NCBI RefSeq assembly: GCF_041395345.1
Contig: NZ_JAWLAR010000002.1
Span: forward strand, 62,001-126,000
Direction of reading: 5' to 3'
Source of the DNA: Dokdonella sp041395345
GTDB taxonomy: Bacteria; Pseudomonadota; Gammaproteobacteria; Xanthomonadales; Rhodanobacteraceae
DNA length: 64,000 nt
Part shown: in pieces, positions 37,340-45,926 of the stretch
Layout: each line of letters starts with the position of its first letter
Position numbering within the stretch: position 1 is the first letter of the stretch
The notes under the pieces: generated by a model
Databases searched by the model: none
Seen by the model: only the letters and a program-made list of their open reading frames with translations
Told to the model about the DNA's origin: nothing
Position numbers and translations under genes: made by a program

Positions 37340-38749
37340 ATGGCCATGCAAGAAATGCTGATCTGGATCGCCAAGGCGAGCTACTTTCTGGCCGCCGTGC
37401 TGTTCATCCTCGGCATCAAGCGCATGTCCTCGCCGGTCACCGCGCGCAAGGGCATCATCCAGGCCGGCATCGGCATGGTCATCGCCACCCTGGCGACCTT
37501 CGCCATCACCGGCGCCCACAACATCGAACTGATTCTGCTCGGCATCGCCGTCGGCGTGATCCCGACCTGGCTCTGGGGCAAGAAGGTCGCGATGACCGAC
37601 ATGCCGCAGATGGTGGCTCTGTTCAACGGCATGGGCGGCGGATCCGCTGCCGCGATCGGCGCCGGCGAGCTGCTGAAGTTCTCCGATCCAACCTCCGGAT
37701 CGCATCCGATGGTCACGGTGACACTGGCCGTGCTCGGCGCGCTGATCGGATCGGTATCGATGACCGGCTCGATCATCGCCTGGGCCAAGCTCGATGGCGT
37801 GCTCGACAAGCGCTTCAACTTCCCGGGCCAGCAGGTCTTCAACTTCCTGATCTTCGCCGCAGCGCTGGTCGCCGGCATCGCCCTGATCGCCTGGCAGGTG
37901 GAGCCCTGGCTGATCGTGGCCTTCTTCGCCCTGGCCCTGCTGTTCGGCATCCTCATGACCCTGCCGATCGGCGGCGCCGACATGCCGGTGGTCATTTCCC
38001 TGTTCAACGCGCTGACCGGCCTGGCCGTGGCCTTCGAAGGCTACGTGATGCAGATCGAGGCGCTGATCATCGCCGGTACCGTGGTCGGTGCCGCCGGCAC
38101 CTACCTGACCCAGCTCATGGCCAAGGCGATGAACCGCCCGATCAGTGGCGTGCTGTTCTCCAATTTCGGCGGCGGCGGCGAAGGCCAAGCGATCGAAGGC
38201 GCACAGAAACCGATCGAAGCCAGCGACGCAGCCTCCCTGCTCTACATGGCCGAGAAAGTCATCATCGTGCCGGGTTACGGCATGGCCGTGGCCCAGGCCC
38301 AGCACAAGATCTGGGAGCTGACCCAGGCCCTGATCAAGGCCGACAAGGAAGTGCTGTTCGCGATCCACCCGGTCGCCGGCCGCATGCCCGGCCACATGAA
38401 CGTGCTGCTCGCCGAAGCCGGCGTGCCCTACGACCTGATCGCCGACATGGACGACATCAACCCCGAGTTCAAGACCTGCGACGTCGCCATCGTCATCGGC
38501 GCCAACGACGTGGTCAATCCCGCCGCCAAGACCGACAAGTCCTCACCGATCTACGGCATGCCGATCCTCAATGTGGTCGACTCACGCCAGACCATCGTGA
38601 TCAAGCGCGGCAAGGGCACCGGCTTCGCCGGCATCGAGAATGCCCTGTTCTATGCCGACAACACGCGCATGCTGTATGCGGATGGCAAGGATGCGGCCAA
38701 TCAGCTGATTGGCGAGTTGAAGGGGATCGAGGGTGGCGGGGGCCACTGA
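37340..38749 (+). CDS. pntB: NAD(P) transhydrogenase beta subunit
   Basis: 469 residues: nine or so membrane helices in the first 280 residues, then the NADP(H)-binding domain III. Motifs are VPGYGMAVAQAQHKIWEL and HPVAGRMPGHMNVLLAEA, with DDINPEF and GANDVVNPAA. The ATG at 37340 is preferred; the upstream in-frame extension is Cys/Arg-rich and not membrane-like. It lies 120 bp after pntAB. The last about 210 bp recur as a diverged copy 1.4 kb downstream (39922-40130). Confidence 0.95.
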   Translation: MAMQEMLIWIAKASYFLAAVLFILGIKRMSSPVTARKGIIQAGIGMVIATLATFAITGAHNIELILLGIAVGVIPTWLWGKKVAMTDMPQMVALFNGMGGGSAAAIGAGELLKFSDPTSGSHPMVTVTLAVLGALIGSVSMTGSIIAWAKLDGVLDKRFNFPGQQVFNFLIFAAALVAGIALIAWQVEPWLIVAFFALALLFGILMTLPIGGADMPVVISLFNALTGLAVAFEGYVMQIEALIIAGTVVGAAGTYLTQLMAKAMNRPISGVLFSNFGGGGEGQAIEGAQKPIEASDAASLLYMAEKVIIVPGYGMAVAQAQHKIWELTQALIKADKEVLFAIHPVAGRMPGHMNVLLAEAGVPYDLIADMDDINPEFKTCDVAIVIGANDVVNPAAKTDKSSPIYGMPILNVVDSRQTIVIKRGKGTGFAGIENALFYADNTRMLYADGKDAANQLIGELKGIEGGGGH

Positions 38750-38790
38750 TGCCCCGTGGCGCCATCCCCTCGCACTAGCGGCTGACGAAC

Positions 38791-39897
38791 ATGACATCGG
38801 GCACGGAACGCCTGCAGCACATCGATGCGTTGCGGGCCATCGCCGCGCTGCTCGTGGTTTGGATGCACGTCAGCGAATCGTTCTACACGCTCAGTCCGCA
38901 GACCGGCGCCAGTCGATGGTTGTTTGACATCTCGCACCAGTGGGACTTCGGCCGCATCGGCGTGGTCGCCTTCTTTGTCATCAGCGGTTTTGTGATCCCC
39001 TTCAGCACGCGGCCCGGTGTGCCTGGAGCGGGCCTCGATTTCGCGATCAAGCGGCTGTTCCGGATCTACCCTGCCTACTGGCTTTCCATTCCCGCCGGGG
39101 CGTTCGCCTGCCACTGGCTGTGGGGAAAAGCATTCACGACCACCGATTTCCTCGTCAATCTGACCCTGATGCAGGACCTCGCAGGCGTGCCCCCTGCCAT
39201 CGGCCTGTACTGGACACTGCTGGTCGAACTGGCGTTCTACGCGATCTGCCTCGTGTTCCTCGTGACAGGGAATATCCGCAACTATTCGCGGATCGCCGCA
39301 TTCTCCGGAGGTCTCGCACTGATCGTTCTAGTGTGGCTGATCGCCCAAGGCCAGGGTCACACGCTGTTTTTCTACGGCATCACCCTGTGGCTGGTGCATC
39401 TTTCGATCATGTCGATGGCTACGCTGTTTCGGGCCTGGTACGACCGTGAACTGAAGGATCCTGCCGCCCGCATCACCTTCTACGCACTCGTCCTCTTCTA
39501 CCTGGTCGGCTATCCCCTGGTCTCGACCCTGATCGCCGGACTGCCCTGGGGCTACACGGTGCCCTACTCAATCGGCATCGGCATCGTCCTGCTCGGCGCA
39601 ACGGTGCTTCGCATCCGAAATCCGCTGATGACGTGGCTCGGTCAGATCAGCTACTCGATCTACCTGTTCCACCCCGTGGTCTTCTACACGACGCTGTCGA
39701 TTCTCTACCGGCTACCGGTGGATTCCTGGTGGAGAACCCGACATCTCAGCGTCTATCTGGGCGTCATCACAATGATCACGATCTGCATCGCCGCGGCCGT
39801 TTATGACTTTGTTGAGAAGCCGTGTATCAGGTTGGGGCGGCGGTTGGCGGACAGGGTGACGCGGGATCGCGTGGGGTTGGCGGCGGTTTGTGAGTGA
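38791..39897 (+). CDS. Acyltransferase family 3 (OafA-like) membrane protein
   Basis: 368 residues with about ten membrane helices. The AT3 signature LQHIDALRAIAALLVVWMHV, with the conserved Arg and catalytic His, is at the N-terminus; FFVISGFVIPFS and YSIYLFHPVVFY are further family hallmarks. Such enzymes O-acylate surface polysaccharides or other envelope sugars. It lies directly after pntB and before a second copy of the pntB tail, so it was probably acquired by recombination at that site. Acceptor unknown. Confidence 0.88.
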   Translation: MTSGTERLQHIDALRAIAALLVVWMHVSESFYTLSPQTGASRWLFDISHQWDFGRIGVVAFFVISGFVIPFSTRPGVPGAGLDFAIKRLFRIYPAYWLSIPAGAFACHWLWGKAFTTTDFLVNLTLMQDLAGVPPAIGLYWTLLVELAFYAICLVFLVTGNIRNYSRIAAFSGGLALIVLVWLIAQGQGHTLFFYGITLWLVHLSIMSMATLFRAWYDRELKDPAARITFYALVLFYLVGYPLVSTLIAGLPWGYTVPYSIGIGIVLLGATVLRIRNPLMTWLGQISYSIYLFHPVVFYTTLSILYRLPVDSWWRTRHLSVYLGVITMITICIAAAVYDFVEKPCIRLGRRLADRVTRDRVGLAAVCE

Positions 39898-39921
39898 GGG
39901 GGTGTTGGTCTGGGCGCCGGG

Positions 39922-40194
39922 GCCGACTAGTCCTCATTTATCTACGGGATGCCGATCCTCAATGTGGTCGAAGCCCGCCAGACGATTGTGATCAAGTGGG
40001 GCAAGTGGATGGGGTTTGCCGGGATTGAGAATGCGTTGTTCTATGCGGATAACACACGGATGTTGGATGTGGATGGTAAGGAGGCGGCCAATCAGCTGAT
40101 TGGCGAGTTGAAGGCCATTGAGGGGGTGGGCGGCATTGATCGGGCACAGAGATATAGGCCTCTTGCCCACTTAGTTCCTTGGCATTACGTCTAA
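39922..40194 (+). pseudogene. Duplicate 3' fragment of pntB
   Basis: About 69 codons that copy the end of pntB: MPILNVVEARQTIVIK, GFAGIENALFYADNTRML and AANQLIGELKAIEG match the pntB C-terminus with mostly conservative changes. Differences at the DNA level are frequent, many of them synonymous, so the copy comes from a diverged pntB and is not a recent local duplication. After the homology the frame runs on for about 20 unrelated codons to a TAA. It lacks every other part of the protein and is not expected to function. Confidence 0.85.
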
Positions 40195-40291
40195 AGCGGA
40201 AGCGGCAAACTAAGCATCACGATAGTGAACCCACTAGCATAAAGAAATAGGCTTGAGATCCCTTAAACCTTATTACTCCTCGATCTTCAGA

Positions 40292-41126
40292 CTATCGAAA
40301 GTCCAACGACCTCTGATCGCGCGTATAGAACCTGCCTACTACAAACTTTTCGTTATTCAGCTCATCGGCGATCATTGCCGTGCCGAAGATAATCTGATTT
40401 TCCGCCGGGCCATTCTCGCTAGTGGCTAGTATCAATCGCAGGAAATTTTGACTACGCGCAGCCTCCATCCCTTTGTCCTCGATCGTATCAAGCATCACAA
40501 ACCGCGGGTGTCTGAAGTAAGAATTCTGCATTGCTGATGCATGAAAGCCTAAAAAAAAGGCGCTCCTAAGTACCGCGCGGGAACTCGCCGAAAAATAGGT
40601 ATGACCATCAACGCTAATTCGATTGTCACCAAAGCTAAAATCAACTTTTTTTGGATTCTCGAACGAGTCTTGCCGATTCAGATCTTGCGCCAGCAACCCT
40701 CTCACGCTCTCAGATATTGAAAAATAGGCATCCTTGAGGCGATTCTGCTGACTCAAAACAAGCTGCTCATTTCGAATCTTCAACCGCGTTAGACTGTCAT
40801 TCAGTGTCGCTTTTTGCTTTGACAGTGAATCTACAACCTCCATCAACTTCGCCTTTTCCGCGAGATCCTCATCTCGGCGGTCAAGGTACCCTATGCGCTT
40901 GTACATCTCGCTCACTCTGAACTCTTGCTCATTTGTAGGGCGGCGCTGCAAGTCAGTATTTTCGCGCGGCAACGCCCCACTCCAACTGCGCAGCGTTCAG
41001 CGACGCTTCCACCGTAGCTAGGCGAACACCCCGTTCCTCTTGCAATAACTTCGACTGCCTCAGTTGGAGTGTGACTTCATTGATTAGTCCACCGATTCTC
41101 TCTAATGGAATACCTGAGTCACAAAT
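40292..41126 (-). pseudogene. Remnant of an SMC/Rad50-like ATPase (C-terminal part)
   Basis: The main open frame (40292-40972, 226 residues) starts with a heptad-like coiled coil. It then has SASSRAVLRSAFFLGF, like the ABC signature region of Rad50-type ATPases, and RFVMLDTIEDKGM, a Walker B with following Glu/Asp. It ends NNEKFVVGRFYTRDQRSL. One frame over, upstream of 40973, more coiled coil can be read to about 41120 (LERIGGLINEVTLQLRQ, GVRLATVEASLNAAQLEWG), so a single-nucleotide frameshift separates them. The 5' part is missing: sequence beyond the IS at 42435 is unrelated. Local base composition is lower in GC. Such ATPases are common in anti-phage loci, but the family is not certain. 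Confidence 0.6.
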
Positions 41127-41176
41127 TGAATCGCCCCGGCTTTTCCGGAGGCTCCAACCTTTGAGAGGATGGAGTC

Positions 41177-41502
41177 ATGAAGAAATCAGAAAGAGTGTCA
41201 CCGGAATCCCGCGAGCGGGCAGTTCGAATGGTTCTGGATCATCAGGCGGAGTATTCGTCGCAGTGGGCCGCGATGAGTTCGATCAGTGCAAAAATTGGCT
41301 GCACCACAGAAACATTGAGACGCTGGGTGCGTCAGGCCGAGCAGGATCAAGGCTTGCGTGCAGGTCCTACCTCGGAAGAGCAGGAACGCATCAAGGCGCT
41401 TGAGCGTGAGGTTCGAGAGCTGCGTCAGGCGAATGAGATTCTGCGCAAGGGACCAGCGCTTATTTTGCCCAGGCGGAGCTCGACCGCCCATTCAAACGAT
41501 GA
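41177..41502 (+). pseudogene. IS3-family OrfA (helix-turn-helix), frameshifted near its end
   Basis: Starts MKKSERVSPESRERAVRMVL with the HTH and leucine-zipper region of IS3 OrfA (CTTETLRRWVRQAEQDQG, ALEREVRELRQANEILRK). After codon LRK the frame carries an extra nucleotide near 41449 (AAGGGACCAGC where copy 2 has AAGGCCAGC). This changes the expected KASAYFAQAELDRPFKR tail; the natural stop would be the TGA at 41500-41502, overlapping the orfB ATG. As read, the frame runs on to 41608. Confidence 0.8.
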
Positions 41503-42395
41503 CAGCGTTCATCAACGATCACCGAGATGTCTACGGAGTCGAGCCGATCTGCAAGGTCCTGCCGATCGCTCCGTCAACTTACTACGAGCAGGCTGCAAGG
41601 CGAGCTGATCCCGCCCTTCGTCCTGTGCGTGCAATCCGTGATGAGGCGTTGTGCCCTGAGATTCTGCGCGTATGGCGCGAGAACAAGGAAGTCTACGGCG
41701 CACGCAAGGTATGGAAGCAGATGCTTCGGGAAGGTATCCAGATCGCTCGCTGCACGGTAGCCCGGTTGATGAAGAGGCTGGGCCTGAAAGGCGTAAACGA
41801 GGCCGGGTTGTGAGGACCACCTACAGCAACAAAGCGGCTGCATGCGAATGACCTTGTAAACCGGCAGTTCCAGGCTGAACGTCCAAATGCGCTCTGGGTA
41901 TCGGACTTCACCTATGTCTCGACCTGGCAAGGCTTCGTCTATGTCGCATTTGTCATCGACGTGTTCGCCCGTCGGATCGTGGGTTGGAAAGTATCAAGCT
42001 CATCGCGAACCGACTTCGTGCTCGATGCGCTTGAGCAGGCGCTGCATGCCCGTCGACCGACCCAGGGCGGTCTGATCCACCACAGTGACCGAGGCGTGCA
42101 GTACGTCTCGATCCGTTACACGGAACGTCTGGCTAAAGCCGGGATCGAGCCTTCCGTCGGTAGCGTCGGCGATTCCTACGACAACGCCTTGGCCGAAACC
42201 ATTAACGGCTTGTACAAGGCCGAGGTCATCCATCGGCAGAGCTGGAAGAATCCGGACGCGGTCGAGTTCGCCACGCTGGACTGGGTGGACTGGTTCAACA
42301 ACAAGCGCCTACTCGGTCCGATTGGAGACATTCCACCTGCAGAAGCCGAAGCCAACTATTATCAGCAACAGGGTGAGCTCGCCATGGCGGCGTGA
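41499..42395 (+). pseudogene. IS3-family OrfB transposase (DDE integrase), disrupted
   Basis: Begins MTAFINDHRDVYGVEPICK (IS3 OrfB N-terminus) and continues with the rve core: WVSDFTYVSTWQGFVYVAFV (first Asp), LIHHSDRGVQYVS (second Asp) and DSYDNALAETINGLYKAEVI (Glu). The catalytic triad is intact. A stretch of about 55 bp (41790-41850) is out of frame and contains TGA at 41811-41813; before and after it the frame is the same, so two compensating indels are implied. The element may be inactive, or the indels may be consensus errors. Confidence 0.8.
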
Positions 42396-42434
42396 CTCAC
42401 ACAAACGAGTCTCCGGGATTCCCGGGGCGATTCA

Positions 42435-42628
42435 AATCGACAATTTCCTACGATGGTGAAATCTTGGGTGTCCCGGATCAGGATCAGGATCTGTCTGTAG
42501 GAAATCGTCTACTCGCGACGTAAGATGATATCGAGACTTTGGATGTCCTCGTTCCCAGTTGCTCGTTCCCAGTTGCGGATCACGGGTGTCCCAGCTCACA
42601 CACACCAAGAAAGGTTTTGGGAGCAACA
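42435..42628. repeat. Repeats of the GGGTGTCCCGG family
   Basis: Contains GGGTGTCCCGGATC at 42466-42479 and GGGTGTCCCA at 42584-42593, plus two CTCGTTCCCAGTTGC-type copies between. These match the palindromic repeat that separates genes from 44.9 to 57.6 kb. Confidence 0.6.
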
Positions 42629-43067
42629 ATGCACAAGGTAATGCGCGCAATACTTGCAGCTTGTGTGATCCAAGGCACTGCGTTGGTTGGAGCGGAGCAA
42701 ACGACATTGCAAGAACTCGCCGTGGCGGTTGGGGACCGAGTTCTTCCCTTCAGCGAGCTTGAGCCGCGCTACGTCACATTGGTTGATTGCGAGACGACGC
42801 CAATTTCAGTTCTTGATGAAAATAGAAGCGGCTATTCTGACCTCCATCACATTCACAAATGGATGTTCACGTGGAACATCGAGCAGACTGATCAGGGAAC
42901 CTGTGTCACCTTGAGAAGCCCGAGCGGAGGGCTATCGAGAAACGAGGCGCAACTCTTTCTCGGCGGAAGGGATGACGTTTTCGCAGGATTGGATGGTTCC
43001 TGCCTGCCCCCCATATCGGAGACGATACCAGCATGTCTTGACGACGGCATGGTGATGGCTGGCCAAT
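42629..43067 (+). pseudogene. Unrecognised exported protein, N-terminal part, interrupted by IS copy 2
   Basis: The ATG at 42629 is preceded by GGGAG. A signal peptide (MHKVMRAILAACVIQGTALV then GAEQ) leads into a domain I do not recognise (PRYVTLVDCETTPISVLDEN, HKWMFTWNIEQTDQGTCVTL). From about 42950 the sequence accumulates single-base losses compared with its second copy at 44151-44316, so the frame is lost, and IS copy 2 begins at 43068. Joined with the C-terminal part at 44151-44961 the gene would give about 365 residues. Confidence 0.55.
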
Positions 43068-44150
43068 TGAATCGCCCCGGCTTTTCCGGAGGCTCCAACC
43101 TTTGAGAGGATGGAGTCATGAAGAAATCAGAAAGAGTGTCACCGGAATCCCGCGAGCGGGCAGTTCGAATGGTTCTGGATCATCAGGCGGAGTATTCGTC
43201 GCAGTGGGCGCGATGAATTCGATCAGTGCAAATTGGCTGCACCACAGAAACATTGAGACGCTGGGTGCGTCAGGCCGAGCGGATCAAGGCTTGCGTGCAG
43301 GTCTACCTCAGGCAGGAACGCATCAAGGCGCTTGAGCGTGAGGTTCGAGAGCTGCGTCAGGCGAATGAGATTCTGCGCAAGGCCAGCGCTTATTTTGCCC
43401 GGCGGAGCTCGACCGCATTCAAACGATGACGCGTTCATCAACGATCACCGAGATGTCTACGAGTCGAGCCGATCTGAGTCCTGCCGATCGCTCCGTCAAC
43501 TTACTACGAGCAGGCTGCAAGGCGGCTGATCCCGCCCTTCGTCCTGTGCGTGCAATCCGTGATGAGGCGTTGTGCCCTGATTCTGCGCGTATGGCGCGAG
43601 AACAAGGAAGTCACGGCGCACGCAAGGTATGGAAGCAGATGCTTCGGAAGGTATCCAGATCGCTCGCGCGTGCCCGGTTGATGAAGAGGCTGGGCCTGAA
43701 GGCGTAAACGACCGGGTTGTGAGGACCACCTACAGCAACAGCGGCTGCATGCCCGATGTTGTAAACCGCAGTTCAGGCTGAACTCCAAATGCGCTCTGGG
43801 TATCGGACTTCACCTATGTCTCGACCTGGCAAGGCTTCGTCTATGTCGCATTTGTCATCGACGTGTTCGCCGTCGGATCGTGGGTTGGAAAGTATCAAGC
43901 TCATCGCGAACCGACTTCGTGCTCGTGCCTTGAGCAGGCGCTCATGCCGTCGACCGACAGGGCGGTCTGATCACCACGGCCGAGGCTGCAGTACGTCTCG
44001 ATCCGTTACGGAACGTCTGGCTAAAGCCGGGATCGAGCCTTCCGTCGGTAGCGTCGGCGTTCCTACGACAACGCCTTGGCGAAACCATTAACGGCTTGTA
44101 CAAGGCCGAGGTCATCCATCGGCAGAGCTGGAAGAATCGGACGCGGTCGA
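43068..44150 (+). mobile_element. IS3-family insertion sequence, copy 2 (truncated, indel-rich)
   Basis: Starts with the same end TGAATCGCCCCGG preceded by AAT and follows copy 1 at high identity. It has dozens of one- to three-base losses, many in short homopolymers (for example GTGGGCGCG against GTGGGCCGCG, GCAAATTGG against GCAAAAATTGG), and few substitutions. It stops about 165 bp before the right end, at GACGCGGTCGA, and joins host sequence. No frame for OrfA or OrfB survives. Its state is either decay or unpolished sequence. Confidence 0.85.
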
Positions 44151-44961
44151 GCCCGAGCGGAGGGGGCTATCGAGAAACGAGGCGCAACTCTTACTCTCGG
44201 CGGAAGGGATGACGTTTTCGCAGGATTGGATGGTTCCTGCCTGCCGCCATCCCATATCGGAGACGATCAGCCAGCATGTCTATGACGACAGGCATGGTGA
44301 TGGCTACAAGGCCAATATCAGTTACGCCGTGACTGGAAGTGAGCTTGCGCCACTCGATCGGGCACAGCACGATTTTGCGGAGCGGTTGATCGACGCTGCG
44401 GCACATACTCGGTACGAACACGGTACTGACATAGATGGTTTCATTTCAATTTCCATCGGCTTCAGACTCTTACGGGCGGGAGACTTCGCCAGCATTGAAG
44501 CTAGCGGAAACCGAGTAACAAGCCGCCCCGGTACGCAGTCGTTTCGCACTACACCAATCTACGACTCGTGGTTCATGCACGTTCCGACGGGGCAACTGCT
44601 GCGCTTTGACGACTTGATGCAGTACGCCGACGTGGCGGCGGAATCGCTGCTTCACAACGGTCGCACAGTAATTTTGGAGCGCTTCTCGAGAATTTACGTA
44701 TCTGCCCCAACAGAAGCGGAGCGAGCCGAGAAGACGGACTTTTTTGCTCGAAGGATTTCGCAAGCAACAGGGCTGCCGTCTCATGAATGGCGAATGTCAT
44801 TGTATTTTGGTGATCCGTGCGCGCCCGCAATATTGCTGACATTCGACACGAAACCAGTTGATGTCAACAACAACGAATACATTTCAATACATTCCTCACT
44901 CATGTCGTGGAGAATGTTCATGAAACCTCAATATCGTGACGCTATACCCCTGGTCGACTAA
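44151..44961 (+). pseudogene. Unrecognised exported protein, C-terminal part
   Basis: The first 166 bp (44151-44316) repeat the host segment 42918-43067 that precedes IS copy 2. The frame then stays open to TAA at 44959-44961. Readable protein includes FSQDWMVPACRHPISETISQ, DRAQHDFAERLIDAAAHTRY, TPIYDSWFMHVPTGQLLRFD and LPSHEWRMSLYFGDPCAPAI. I do not recognise a family. As the N-terminal half carries the signal peptide, this half alone should not be exported or expressed. Confidence 0.55.
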
Positions 44962-44970
44962 TAACAAGAA

Positions 44971-44995
44971 CAACCGGTACACCCACAATTTGTCC
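44971..44995. repeat. Palindromic-repeat half site (CAACCGG family)
   Basis: CAACCGGTACACCCACAATT just downstream of the disrupted gene; the first clear copy of the family CAACYGGGACACCCAC on this side of the accessory array. Confidence 0.6.
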
Positions 44996-45136
44996 TGGCA
45001 GCACCTGACGGAACGATCTGGTGATGGCAACGACCGAAAGTTGGCTTGGCGCCCGATTGAAAGGCCGAACCTCGGAATTCTGCTTGTTACCGTCTAAGCC
45101 ATAACCGGTTCAGCTACAAATTGATTCCGAAGCAAA

Positions 45137-45874
45137 TCACTCTTGTTCAAAACCGCTCTTGAACAGAAGATCGGTTTTGAACAGGCTGACAAGATTGGCT
45201 GCTGGTTGTCCCACGATCAGCGTATCCCGAGATGCGTCATAAGCAGACACCAAAGAATTGCCACGGTGCGCTTCCGATCCGCGAACGCTATTTAACGCGG
45301 TGATCGGTCCAAAAATGCCAATCGAGCCTCGACCAAAGCTCACAGCACCGGCGCTCTCAATCGCTCCGTTGTTCCACAGTGAACTCACCACAAGATAGTT
45401 GCCGTTGCCGACCAAGAACACACCGCCGTCGCCGACGCTGTCACCGGAACGAGTACCGACGAGGGAATTTGCCGCCGTGACTTCACCCACTAAGCCAGTT
45501 ATGCCATTTGCCCAGGAAACGGCCCCCGCGAACACAATCGAGCCATCGCTCCATTGAGGGCTGTTCACCACATAGCCGCCGTTGCCAAGCGAAGTCACCC
45601 CCAGACTGCCAATTCGGTCATTTGCGGTGACCCCCACCAGGGAATTTGCGGACGTAACTTCGCCTGAAGAACCAATATTGCCGTTGGCCCATGTCACTGC
45701 ACCTGCATCAGCGCTCGCGCCGTTGTCCCAGTCAGGGCTGATTACCACATAGTTGCCGTTACTGAGCGAAGTCACCCCCTGACTGCCAATTCGGTCCTCT
45801 GCAGTGCCCCCTACCAAGGAATTGGCCACCGATACTTCGCCCGAAAGACCAATGTTGCCATTGGCCCAAGTCAC
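45137..45874 (-). pseudogene. Repeat-rich exported protein, C-terminal part, with IF/LFxSGFE tail
   Basis: The continuation of the gene starting at 47489. Four more units of the 57-residue repeat are present (AGAVTWANGNIG, NSLVGVTANDRIG, GNGGYVVNSPQWSDG). A non-repeat end follows, finishing DLLFKSGFEQE, the tail also seen in two other exported proteins here. It is in a different frame from the N-terminal part; the switch lies in one damaged repeat unit at 45875-45980, where about 20 bp are also missing relative to other units. No independent start or ribosome binding site is visible. Confidence 0.7.
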
Positions 45875-45926
45875 CGCCCCAATGCCGCCACCCCAATACC
45901 TGCTGCCACGACATAGTTGCCGTTAC

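Larger units (their letters stand above)
41127..42434 (+). mobile_element. IS3-family insertion sequence, copy 1
   Basis: Complete element of 1308 bp. The left end TGAATCGCCCCGG (41127-41139) and the right end CCGGGGCGATTCA (42422-42434) are perfect inverted repeats. AAT flanks both sides (41124-41126, 42435-42437), a 3 bp target duplication. It holds the orfA/orfB pair of the IS3 family. It lies between the SMC-like remnant and sequence carrying the GGGTGTCCCGG repeat. Confidence 0.92.

Noticed and set aside
39949..40194. A separate small gene of 81 codons
   Set aside because: Most of it is the pntB tail; it lacks a ribosome binding site and any other part of the protein.
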